A DNA stretch of 64,000 nt. It comes from Crocinitomicaceae bacterium (GTDB lineage: Bacteria > Bacteroidota > Bacteroidia > Flavobacteriales_D > Crocinitomicaceae). The notes under the pieces were generated by a model. The model was not told the origin of the DNA, made no database searches, and was given only the letters and a program-made list of their open reading frames with translations. Where the stretch lies: NCBI GenBank assembly GCA_030830895.1, contig JAURMC010000014.1, forward strand, positions 310,001 through 374,000, read 5' to 3'. Position numbers and translations under genes: made by a program. Within the stretch, counting starts at the first letter, position 1; each line of letters starts with the position of its first letter. Shown piece after piece: positions 55,257-63,447 of the stretch.

Positions 55257-55991
55257 ATGCAATCAACCAAGGTTTTTGTTGTAGATGGTGGCAACACACT
55301 GATTAAACTAGGTACATTCGTTAATCATCAGCTGGTTGAAACTAACCGATTTCAAGAACTTGCCTCTCTTGAAAAGTACCTTAGTAAAGATGATATTGTT
55401 GTTATAGCCAATGTTGGGGAACATCAACTTCAACAGGATTTAATTTCCCTCGGTTGTCAGGTTCTCATTGTATCTACAAAGAATCCCATTCCATTCACAA
55501 ACGCCTATAGGACACCAAGTACGTTGGGTATCGATCGCTTATGCAACATAGCGGCAGTACATCAGTGGCATCCAAATCGAAATATTGTGGTAATTGATGC
55601 TGGAACGTGTATCAAATTTGATTTTATTGATTACTTAGCTAGGTATCATGGCGGTTCCATATCGCCGGGTATTTCCTTGCGATACCAAAGCTTAAATGAA
55701 CATACCGCTAAACTACCCTTATTACATCCCCTGGAAGAATGGGATTTACTTGGATTAACTAGTGAAGCAAGCATTCACAGCGGTGTGATGGGAAGTATAA
55801 AAGGTGAATTGCTTTGGCGAATTGAGGAATTTAACAATCGTTATGAGGATTTACTCATTTATCTCACCGGTGGGGATGCCCAATATTTTGATTTGGGCCA
55901 AAAAAATGACATCTTTGTCGACGAAAATTTAACCCTAAAAGGGATTTATGCGCTATACCTATTTCAACATTCTTCTGTTACTTTGCTTTAG
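55257..55991 (+). CDS. coaX: Type III pantothenate kinase
   Basis: The 244-residue product has the ASKHA phosphate-binding start VFVVDGGNTLIKLGTF, then TPSTLGIDRLCNIAAVHQW, VIDAGTCIKFDFI and GGSISPGISLRYQSLNEHTA. CoaX phosphorylates pantothenate in the first step of CoA synthesis and is the form used by many Bacteroidota. The last 44 nt overlap the start of the next gene in another frame. Confidence 0.95.
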   Translation: MQSTKVFVVDGGNTLIKLGTFVNHQLVETNRFQELASLEKYLSKDDIVVIANVGEHQLQQDLISLGCQVLIVSTKNPIPFTNAYRTPSTLGIDRLCNIAAVHQWHPNRNIVVIDAGTCIKFDFIDYLARYHGGSISPGISLRYQSLNEHTAKLPLLHPLEEWDLLGLTSEASIHSGVMGSIKGELLWRIEEFNNRYEDLLIYLTGGDAQYFDLGQKNDIFVDENLTLKGIYALYLFQHSSVTLL

Positions 55992-57315
55992 TTTAAACGC
56001 TTCATTTTCATTTGGGCAACAATTAACTGCTCATCCACTCACCTCTTACGGCATTGGTGATCATCAATTAAACGATCATGGAATTTATTCCGGAATGGGA
56101 AATATTTTTGCTCCTTTCCTTGATTCTGGTCAATTGAATTATTTAAATCCCGCATCATATGCTTCATTAAGCAAAGGGAACACGCTCTTCTCAATTGGAG
56201 TTAACCAACGAATTTCATTCTTTCGCCAAAACGAAACCGCTGATACTCGGCCTACGGGTAACTTGAATCACCTTGCCCTCGGTTTTAGGATAAAAAAACA
56301 TTTCGGAATGGCGATGGGCTTGAAACCGCTCTCCGCAAAAGGATATTATTTAAGTGAGAAAATATTTACAGGAATTGACTCGATTCGAAATATATATAAA
56401 GGAAGCGGCTATATCAACCAGGTATTTTTAGGTGGAACCTATGCTCCCTTGGTAAGAAAGGGTACTTATCTTGCTTTTGGATCCCATCTTGGATATAATT
56501 TTGGCACTGTCAAAAACCAGCGGATTAGCCAATTGATTCAAGGCACCAGTGCTGCTGGAGGAATTATGGAAGAGCTGATTTCCGTAAACGCTCTAAGCTA
56601 CGAAGCAGGGTTTTCATTCTACCAAAAACTGGGTGATAAAAGCGATCTTAGATTAGGCACCACGTATAAACCGACACTTTCTTTAAATAGTGTTTTGGAA
56701 CAATCCTTTTACAATTCTTCAAATTTGAATGTACCTAGTGGATATGACACCTTATTCTCCGATTCTTATCAAGGATCGGTTATTCAAGGGTCGTCCCTTG
56801 TCATTGGCATAGCATATCGAAATGGTTTAAATCCTCGAAAAATCAAAACTAGAACGTTACATCCGGAACTCACTTTAGCATTACAATATCAGCGTAATGA
56901 GTTATTTTCTTATCGCTTTGAAGGGTATTCATATACCTCCTTTGGATCTCAATCACAGCCATCACAACGCTATTCAGTAGGGATTGAATATAAACCAGAG
57001 CGATTTCTTTATGAGAATATAGCAAACCTTAAATTATTTGATAAATTCACTTATCGCCTTGGAGCATATTACGGCATCTTGCCTTATGCCGATCCTGCGA
57101 ATTACCCATTCATTGAACAGGGATTAACTGTAGGGTTAGGAATACCTGTGTTAGCACAACAATCTTTTTCCTCCATTAATTTCTCATGCACGATAGGTCA
57201 ACGCGGAACCTTTGAAACGTCTAGCTTGCAAGAAAACTTTATTGCTATACAACTTGGAGCCATTCTATCCCCTGCCCGATTCGAACGATGGTTTCGAAAA
57301 CGAAAAATGGACTAA
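55948..57315 (+). CDS. Outer membrane beta-barrel protein (FadL/OmpP1-like)
   Basis: The 455-residue product has a signal peptide (ILLLLCFSLNASFSFGQ) and strand-rich barrel sequence (NPASYASLSKGNTLFSIGVN, LALGFRIKKHFGMAMGLKP, ELTLALQYQRNELFSYRFEG). The opening HPLTSYGIGDHQLNDHGIYSGMGN is typical of a Bacteroidota barrel family often found after coaX and before lptC. A transport role for hydrophobic compounds is possible but not shown. The ATG at 55948 lies inside coaX. Confidence 0.78.
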   Translation: MRYTYFNILLLLCFSLNASFSFGQQLTAHPLTSYGIGDHQLNDHGIYSGMGNIFAPFLDSGQLNYLNPASYASLSKGNTLFSIGVNQRISFFRQNETADTRPTGNLNHLALGFRIKKHFGMAMGLKPLSAKGYYLSEKIFTGIDSIRNIYKGSGYINQVFLGGTYAPLVRKGTYLAFGSHLGYNFGTVKNQRISQLIQGTSAAGGIMEELISVNALSYEAGFSFYQKLGDKSDLRLGTTYKPTLSLNSVLEQSFYNSSNLNVPSGYDTLFSDSYQGSVIQGSSLVIGIAYRNGLNPRKIKTRTLHPELTLALQYQRNELFSYRFEGYSYTSFGSQSQPSQRYSVGIEYKPERFLYENIANLKLFDKFTYRLGAYYGILPYADPANYPFIEQGLTVGLGIPVLAQQSFSSINFSCTIGQRGTFETSSLQENFIAIQLGAILSPARFERWFRKRKMD

Positions 57316-57864
57316 ATGTTCAGGTCACTATACATTTTATCTTGTTTCTTATTACTTTTCTCCTGCGAAAACAACATGGATGATGTAGAACGAGTTAGCT
57401 TTAATCCAAAATCCGCAGACGAAGTAATTGTTGACTTTAGACTAGTCTATAGTGACTCGGGTTTCGCACGAGTTTCGTTACATGCTGGGTTTGCGGAAAC
57501 CTACCGTACCCCGGTACATCTCACACACCTTCGAGATAGCCTCCGCGTTAATTTTTATGCAAAAACCGGGGAAATCATCTCGACGCTTACAGCTAAATAT
57601 GGAAAAATTAATCATTCGACAAATCAATTGATGGTCAAGGATTCTGTTCGGCTATACAATTATAAAAAGAAACAAACCCTTAAAACAGAGGTATTATATT
57701 GGCAGCAAAAAGATAGCCTAATTTATACCCCGAAACGCGTATATATTTTCTCTCCCAAGGGAAAATTTATAGGAGAAGGATTAAAGACGAAGCAAGATTT
57801 CAGCACCTACGAAGTATTAAAACCGCAAGGCAATGTGCTAATCGAAAAAGAAGAAGAATTATAA
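57316..57864 (+). CDS. lptC: LPS export periplasmic protein LptC (lipoprotein form)
   Basis: The 182-residue product begins MFRSLYILSCFLLLFSCENN with a lipobox (LFSC) and continues as a beta-jellyroll of LptC type (VDFRLVYSDSGFARVSLHAG, YGKINHSTNQLMVKDSVRLY, TEVLYWQQKDSLIYTPKRVY, then FIGEGLKTKQDFSTYE). LptC links the LptBFG transporter to the periplasmic bridge for lipopolysaccharide. It starts directly after the barrel-protein stop. Confidence 0.88.
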   Translation: MFRSLYILSCFLLLFSCENNMDDVERVSFNPKSADEVIVDFRLVYSDSGFARVSLHAGFAETYRTPVHLTHLRDSLRVNFYAKTGEIISTLTAKYGKINHSTNQLMVKDSVRLYNYKKKQTLKTEVLYWQQKDSLIYTPKRVYIFSPKGKFIGEGLKTKQDFSTYEVLKPQGNVLIEKEEEL

Positions 57865-57875
57865 ATACATATCGA

Positions 57876-58106
57876 ATGAAGACATATAATTTAATAATGG
57901 GATATTTTTGGATTGCAGTAGCCGTCATTAGTTTTATTGTAGTCAGCTACAACGGATTTACACAGGGTTTTGATAAATGGGTGGGATATTATATATTTTC
58001 AATCATTGCAATAATCATGTATTTTATTAAAAAATGGATGATTGCTCGAATGTCAAAACATGAAGCATTCTTGAATCAACAACATAACAAAACTAAATCA
58101 TTGTAA
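57876..58106 (+). CDS. Small membrane protein with two predicted segments
   Basis: The 76-residue product has two hydrophobic helices (YFWIAVAVISFIVVSYNG and GYYIFSIIAIIMYFIKKW) and a basic, soluble C-terminus (KHEAFLNQQHNKTKSL). Nothing identifies a function. It sits between lptC (11 nt upstream) and the DUF5686 gene, so an envelope role is plausible. Confidence 0.65.
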   Translation: MKTYNLIMGYFWIAVAVISFIVVSYNGFTQGFDKWVGYYIFSIIAIIMYFIKKWMIARMSKHEAFLNQQHNKTKSL

Positions 58107-58135
58107 CAAAAGCAGCATTTGATTGTCTAATTGTC

Positions 58136-60586
58136 GTGCGCCTTCTTCTTTTTCTTCTGATTTCAATTACGGGATTTTCATCTCTAGGTCAACGTTTTTT
58201 AAAAGGAACAGTAGTCGATGAAAAGAAAAACCCCATTCCTTTTGCAAAAATTTACATAAAAAATGATCCGTCTTTACGCACTGTTTCGGATGTAGCTGGA
58301 TACTTTGAAATGGGATTATTACCGGGTGAGTATTACCTAGTAGTTACAGCAACAGGATATGAAGATCGTGATTATTATTTAGGATTAGGTGATGTGGATG
58401 TAATCAAAACCTACCAGTTATTTCCTCCGAATTTGAAAGACATTGAGGATGTGGTGGTTACGGTAAAGAAATCTAATCCTGGTCGAGAAATTATGCTCCA
58501 AGTGGTAAATAAACGTGATCAAATCAACCCTTGGAATTACCCACATACAGTGGATGTTTATATCAAGGCAAGTGAAAAACTAGCATTTTCTTCCAAAGAA
58601 AAACAAAAAAAAGAAGAAGCAGAGGAACGCCCTTTTGAAGAACCTAACGATACACTGAGTAATCGTATGAACTTGGTAGAAGTTCAATTGAATCGTTCAT
58701 TTGCCCCTCCGAACAAAATAAAAGAAATTCGAAATGCATTCGATCTATATGGAAACTCGCGAAATCTATACTATACCACTACTGTAAAAAGTAATTTCAA
58801 TTTCTTCGAAAACCTCTTGCATTTAAATGACCTTCACGAAACCCCAGTTAGTTCACCCATCTCAATTCCGGGAATTCTTTCTTATAAATATCGCTTAGAA
58901 GAAAAATATGAGGAGGGAGGAAAGTTGATTTCCCGAATTAAGATAATTCCAAGAAACACTGCCACCACGACCCTCGAGGGTTACATTTGGGTTATTGATT
59001 CGATTTGGTTGGTTCAAAAACTCTCACTAACAATGAGCAAAGGAAATCTACTTATATATGACCATTTTGAAATCAATCAAGAATTCGAAAATTATGGCGA
59101 TACCCTGTGTGTGCTTTCAAAGCAAACCCTTAATTATGGGGTTAAATATAAATCTGAAAGTTCGAATGCCTCCACCATCGCATTGTACAGCAATTACAAC
59201 TTTACACCTAATTTTCCTGTTAAATTTTTCAATACAGAAGTCGCAGTTACGGAACAAAGTGCCTACGAAAAAGACAGTGCTTTCTGGGTACAAACGCGTT
59301 CAGTTGGATTGAGTGAAGAAGAAAAACGATTCATTTTCTTGAAAGACAGTATAACCGAAGCGCATTCAAAAAAAGAATACTTAGATTCCGTGGATGCTGT
59401 ATTTAATAAAATAACCGCATTAAAAATCCTCTGGTTTGGCGTCGATCACAGAAATCGGGTTAAACGTCAACAGGTATCCTTTGGTTCTTTGGCCACTATG
59501 GTACAGCCGATTGGCATAGGAGGGCCACGAATTTCGCCAAATTTCGATTACTTCAAAAAATGGGAAAATCAACGCACTTATGAGTTTTATTCCAGGATTT
59601 CCTATGGTTTTTTAAATCGAGACCCAAAAGGAGTAGTTTGGAATCGGTATCGTTTCGACCCCTTTCATCAGGGTGATGTTACAGCTTCTATTAGTCATGA
59701 GTTTGATGTAATCCGAGGTTATGACGCTATCACTCAAATATATCGGAGAAACAACTTTATCGAGGCGACACAGTTGAATGCAGGGATTAGATATGAATTA
59801 GTAAATGGCTTATACGCTGGCGCAAATTTAAATCTAGCTGAACGTAGGAGCTTAACTAATTTTAATTTTTTAGACATTGCCGATGAATTTATACCAAACG
59901 ACAGTGCAATGAATTTCGATCCTTATCAGGCTTCTATTTTATCGTTGGATCTCTCGTTTGTTCCAAAACAGCGTTATATGAGGGAGCCCTATCGCAAAGT
60001 GATTCTTGGCTCAGCTTGGCCAACTTTTAGCATTTTCTATAAAAAGGGAATCTATGGATTATTGGGGAGCGATGTTAATTATGATTATTTGAGCTTTGCC
60101 ATACAACAAAACTTTAAACTAGGGGTATTGGGTAACACTAGTTATAGATTATTGTCTGGCACCTTTATTACCATGAAGGATGTTCGCGAACCAGATTTAA
60201 GGTACCAACGGCGCTCTGATCCCATTTGGTTTTCAAATCCTTTATACTCGTTTCAAGGTTTAGATACAACGCTACCTACAAAAAGTTGGGTCCATGAGGC
60301 ACACTTTGTTCATCACGACAATGGGGCTATGTTAAACAAAATCCCATTCATGAAAAAAACACGCATTGGACTAGTGATTGGCGGTGGGGCCATGTATGTA
60401 CAAGAACATAATTATCAACATTTCGAAGTGCTTGCAGGATTGGAAAGGAGCTTTAAACTTTCTCGAAGAAGGTTACGTGTTGGAATATACGGGTGTGCAT
60501 CTGATGGCAATCAAACAACTCCGCATCTTACTTATAAAGTATCGTTTGCGATACTTGACGACCGAAATATGAAATGGAATTTTTAG
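58136..60586 (+). CDS. DUF5686/carboxypeptidase-regulatory-like outer membrane protein
   Basis: The 816-residue product starts at GTG (58136) with a signal peptide (LLLFLLISITGFSSLGQ). Residues ~20-100 form a carboxypeptidase regulatory-like domain (FLKGTVVDEKKNPIPFAKIY ... LPGEYYLVVTATGYEDRDYY). The rest fits DUF5686, a predicted barrel family of Bacteroidota (LTMSKGNLLIYDHFEINQEF, then FNFLDIADEFIPND). Its C-terminus ends ...DDRNMKWNF. Its 3' end overlaps lspA by 4 nt on the other strand. The function is unknown. Confidence 0.82.
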   Translation: MRLLLFLLISITGFSSLGQRFLKGTVVDEKKNPIPFAKIYIKNDPSLRTVSDVAGYFEMGLLPGEYYLVVTATGYEDRDYYLGLGDVDVIKTYQLFPPNLKDIEDVVVTVKKSNPGREIMLQVVNKRDQINPWNYPHTVDVYIKASEKLAFSSKEKQKKEEAEERPFEEPNDTLSNRMNLVEVQLNRSFAPPNKIKEIRNAFDLYGNSRNLYYTTTVKSNFNFFENLLHLNDLHETPVSSPISIPGILSYKYRLEEKYEEGGKLISRIKIIPRNTATTTLEGYIWVIDSIWLVQKLSLTMSKGNLLIYDHFEINQEFENYGDTLCVLSKQTLNYGVKYKSESSNASTIALYSNYNFTPNFPVKFFNTEVAVTEQSAYEKDSAFWVQTRSVGLSEEEKRFIFLKDSITEAHSKKEYLDSVDAVFNKITALKILWFGVDHRNRVKRQQVSFGSLATMVQPIGIGGPRISPNFDYFKKWENQRTYEFYSRISYGFLNRDPKGVVWNRYRFDPFHQGDVTASISHEFDVIRGYDAITQIYRRNNFIEATQLNAGIRYELVNGLYAGANLNLAERRSLTNFNFLDIADEFIPNDSAMNFDPYQASILSLDLSFVPKQRYMREPYRKVILGSAWPTFSIFYKKGIYGLLGSDVNYDYLSFAIQQNFKLGVLGNTSYRLLSGTFITMKDVREPDLRYQRRSDPIWFSNPLYSFQGLDTTLPTKSWVHEAHFVHHDNGAMLNKIPFMKKTRIGLVIGGGAMYVQEHNYQHFEVLAGLERSFKLSRRRLRVGIYGCASDGNQTTPHLTYKVSFAILDDRNMKWNF

Positions 60587-61251
60587 TCCCTACTTACTTT
60601 GGATTTTCTAAATGTAAATAACTGCTTTCGATTGATTAATATCATCAAGCCAACTCCGATAGAAATGCAAGAATCTGCCACATTCCAAATGGCAGGAAAA
60701 ACTGATTCACCACCCACCCAAGGCATCCACATTGGCCAGTAGGCATCAAACTGAAACATATCCACCACATTACCAAATAAAAATCCTTTGTTTCTAACTT
60801 CTACAGGATACGAAATACCGAATTGATCACAGTTCATTTTAATGCCAGATCCTTGTAATTGGTTAAAACTCTCACAGGGATTGAATGGAAAAATGTAATC
60901 ATACACCATGGAATCAATCAAATTCCCAGTTGCTCCAGCCAAAATCATTATTAATGCAATTAACTGTGGCCAGGATACATGTCGTTTGATTTCCAACAGG
61001 ATGTAATAACTAATGCCAGAGATAGCTGCTATTCTAAAAACGCTTAATGCTAATTTACCATAAATAGACCCTCCCAAAGTTGTTCCAAACGCCATTCCTT
61101 GATTTTCTATGTAATGCAGTGCAAACCAATTCCCGATTACATATCGAGTTTCGTTAGGATTAAACGTTGATTTAATGTAGAGTTTAACCCATTGATCTAG
61201 AACTAACAACACTAATAGTATTGCTAGCGCAATCCAATGTTTTTTTCTCAC
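60583..61251 (-). CDS. lspA: Lipoprotein signal peptidase (signal peptidase II)
   Basis: The 222-residue product has four membrane segments and the catalytic aspartates in GATGNLIDSMVYD and FPAIWNVADSCISIG. NQGMAFG is the conserved motif before them. It is longer than the ~160-residue enterobacterial enzyme because of a hydrophilic insert (about residues 127-190) between the aspartate motifs; this is common in Bacteroidota. It begins at GTG (61251), overlapping the TraR/DksA gene stop (GTGA). Confidence 0.93.
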   Translation of the reverse strand: MRKKHWIALAILLVLLVLDQWVKLYIKSTFNPNETRYVIGNWFALHYIENQGMAFGTTLGGSIYGKLALSVFRIAAISGISYYILLEIKRHVSWPQLIALIMILAGATGNLIDSMVYDYIFPFNPCESFNQLQGSGIKMNCDQFGISYPVEVRNKGFLFGNVVDMFQFDAYWPMWMPWVGGESVFPAIWNVADSCISIGVGLMILINRKQLFTFRKSKVSRD

Positions 61252-61634
61252 GGGTTCTTTTGGGCGTTTTTTGCATCTATACTCATCGTAGCGTGTGGCA
61301 CGAGTCGTAAACGCTCTTTAGGGATTAATTGACCAGAAACACGACAAATCCCATAAGTTTTATTTTGGATGCGAACTAATGCGGCGCGTAGGTTTTGAAT
61401 AAACTTTTCTTGGCGAGCGGCGAGTTGCGCAACCTCTTCACGCGATAAGGTTTCAGAACCGTCTTCCATCATATTAAACGTTCTTCCAGTATCATCGGTG
61501 CCATGATCGTCGTTGTGTGATAGTGAACCTTTGAGCAAGTTGTAATCAACTTGAGCCTCATTTAATTTTCTGTTAATCAATTCTTTGAACTCCTCGAGTT
61601 CAGCATCTGAATATCTTGTTTTATCAGTTGACAT
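61248..61634 (-). CDS. TraR/DksA-family protein
   Basis: The 128-residue product has an N-terminal coiled coil (YSDAELEEFKELINRKLNEA) and the C-terminal TraR/DksA signature YGICRVSGQLIPKERLRLVP and HATMSIDAKN. Only one of the four zinc cysteines of classical DksA is kept. Proteins of this kind may bind the secondary channel of RNA polymerase. It is coupled to lspA. Confidence 0.85.
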   Translation of the reverse strand: MSTDKTRYSDAELEEFKELINRKLNEAQVDYNLLKGSLSHNDDHGTDDTGRTFNMMEDGSETLSREEVAQLAARQEKFIQNLRAALVRIQNKTYGICRVSGQLIPKERLRLVPHATMSIDAKNAQKNP

Positions 61635-61655
61635 ATGTCGCTATTTGAAAGGTAA

Positions 61656-61687
61656 CAAATATATAATATAATTCAGTTACTAAGCAA
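61656..61687 (-). promoter_or_regulatory. Promoter of the traR/lspA pair
   Basis: Read on the minus strand: TTG (61685-61687), 21 nt, then TATATTTG (61656-61663), a perfect -7 box, 21 nt before the ATG at 61634. Confidence 0.65.
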
Positions 61688-61742
61688 TGAATCTAATAAA
61701 GTTAAAACAAAAGGATCAACAAGAAATGATTAATTTAGTTCC

Positions 61743-62720
61743 ATGATTCGCTTTTTTGGGGATAACAGACCCTTTGCACTCTTTTTTCTGCCCCTTGTAG
61801 TTTTTGTTTTTCATATTATCTATAGGCTTAAGTTTGCCAGTAATAGCCCATTAGACATTGATTTTGGATGGTGGGGCAGTGCCACAATTCAACAAGGAAG
61901 TTCTTATAACTTCGCAGAATTGCTTGCCGCAACATTTGTGATGTTTAATGCTGTCATATTGAATTATTTCTTTAATTCTTCCGAGTTCAACGAAAAAAAC
62001 ACTTATTTACCCGCATTAAATTATGTTGTGTTTTCTGCTCTTTTTATGAGCTTTTACGAATTTAGCGGGTTTCATTTGGCCTCAAGTATGCTTATTTTTT
62101 CAATTAGTCAGTTTCTAAAATTAAACCAAAATCAATCAGGAACCTTACGAATTTTTAATGCTGCTTTTTTTATCTCAACAGCAGCTACACTATACTATCC
62201 TTTTCTTATACTTATCCCATTGGGTATCTTGTACTATCTTGTTTTTCGCCCTTTTCAAATGAGAGAATTCTATTTTTATTTTCTTGGAAGCATAATACCG
62301 TTTATTTATTTAATTAGTTGCTGCTATTTATTAAATATGAGTTACCCCTCCATTCATTTCAATTGGAATCCGTTTAATTCAAAATTATCAATATCCCATA
62401 TAATAGATTATGCAATAATCTTATTACTTATTATGGTCAGTATTATAGGTGTTCGCGAAAAACAATCGAATGCCGGAAACCGAATGAAAAAAGAATTACA
62501 ATTGGTAAATCTATTTGTAGTGGGGATATTTCTTGCTTTATTATTTTGTGCTTTTTTACTAGAGCCCTCAATAAAAATCGAGTTTTTTATAATTCCTTTT
62601 AGTATACTTTACTGCTTTCCTTTACTATCAAAACGATTTGGCCTTGGCTCCTCGCTAATGTTTTATATATTCATGATTTATGGCTTACTTAAGTTTAATT
62701 TTCTGGATTCGCTTTATTAA
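61743..62720 (+). CDS. DUF6427-like multi-span membrane protein
   Basis: The 325-residue product is strongly hydrophobic with about eight to nine segments, including FFLPLVVFVFHIIYRL, LLAATFVMFNAVILNYFF, FFISTAATLYYPFLILIPLG and LLLIMVSIIGVRE. The motif YLVFRPFQMREFYFYFLGSI, with a short helix between membrane segments, is typical of the Bacteroidota DUF6427 family. The function is unknown. It is transcribed divergently from traR/lspA. Confidence 0.82.
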   Translation: MIRFFGDNRPFALFFLPLVVFVFHIIYRLKFASNSPLDIDFGWWGSATIQQGSSYNFAELLAATFVMFNAVILNYFFNSSEFNEKNTYLPALNYVVFSALFMSFYEFSGFHLASSMLIFSISQFLKLNQNQSGTLRIFNAAFFISTAATLYYPFLILIPLGILYYLVFRPFQMREFYFYFLGSIIPFIYLISCCYLLNMSYPSIHFNWNPFNSKLSISHIIDYAIILLLIMVSIIGVREKQSNAGNRMKKELQLVNLFVVGIFLALLFCAFLLEPSIKIEFFIIPFSILYCFPLLSKRFGLGSSLMFYIFMIYGLLKFNFLDSLY

Positions 62721-62727
62721 GAATTGA

Positions 62728-62735
62728 TACCTTTG
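62728..62735 (+). promoter_or_regulatory. -7 box upstream of purQ
   Basis: TACCTTTG, a perfect TAnnTTTG, ends 19 nt before the purQ ATG at 62755. The -33 region has no TTG at the ideal distance. Confidence 0.55.
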
Positions 62736-62754
62736 TATCCTATAAAAATATGGT

Positions 62755-63447
62755 ATGAAATTCGGTGTGGTTACTTTCCCTGGTTCTAATTGCGACCAAG
62801 ACATGATTTATGTCCTGAGGGATTTATTGAATCAAGAAGTAGTGAAGTTGTGGCATAAAGATACCCATTTACAAGGCGTAGACATGGTTGTGCTCCCAGG
62901 TGGGATTTCCTATGGTGATTATCTAAGGTCTGGTGCCATTGCAAGATTTTCCCCGATTATGAATGAAGTAATTACGCATGTGAATCGAGGAGGGTATGTG
63001 CTAGGGATTTGTAATGGATTTCAGATTTTAACGGAAAGTGGTTTATTGCCCGGTGCATTATTACACAATACAGAGCGAAAGTTTATTTGTAAAAATGTAT
63101 ATATAACACCCACCTCTACATCTTCAGCTATTACAGCGGATTTATCGATGGATGAAGTGTATAAGATTCCAATTGCACATGGAGAAGGCAGGTATTATGC
63201 CTCCAAAGACACCATTGAAGAATTAACCGATAATGATCAAATTTTATTTCAATACGCTCGTGTTGATGGCAAAGTAGATGAGGCCAATAATCCGAATGGT
63301 TCCGTAATGAATATCGCGGGAATCACTAACAAAAACAAACGTGTGTTTGGTATGATGCCACACCCCGAACGCGCTTCAGATCTTGACTTAAATAATCGAG
63401 ACGGACTAGCGTTTTTTAACTCGCTATTAACCCATTGTGCAATATGA
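62755..63447 (+). CDS. purQ: Phosphoribosylformylglycinamidine synthase subunit PurQ
   Basis: The 230-residue glutaminase begins MKFGVVTFPGSNCDQDMIYV, has the nucleophile Cys in VLGICNGFQILTESGLLPGA and the catalytic His/Glu in MMPHPERASDLD. It supplies ammonia to PurL in purine synthesis. The stop overlaps the purD start as ATGA (63444-63447). PurL is not in the window. Confidence 0.97.
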   Translation: MKFGVVTFPGSNCDQDMIYVLRDLLNQEVVKLWHKDTHLQGVDMVVLPGGISYGDYLRSGAIARFSPIMNEVITHVNRGGYVLGICNGFQILTESGLLPGALLHNTERKFICKNVYITPTSTSSAITADLSMDEVYKIPIAHGEGRYYASKDTIEELTDNDQILFQYARVDGKVDEANNPNGSVMNIAGITNKNKRVFGMMPHPERASDLDLNNRDGLAFFNSLLTHCAI

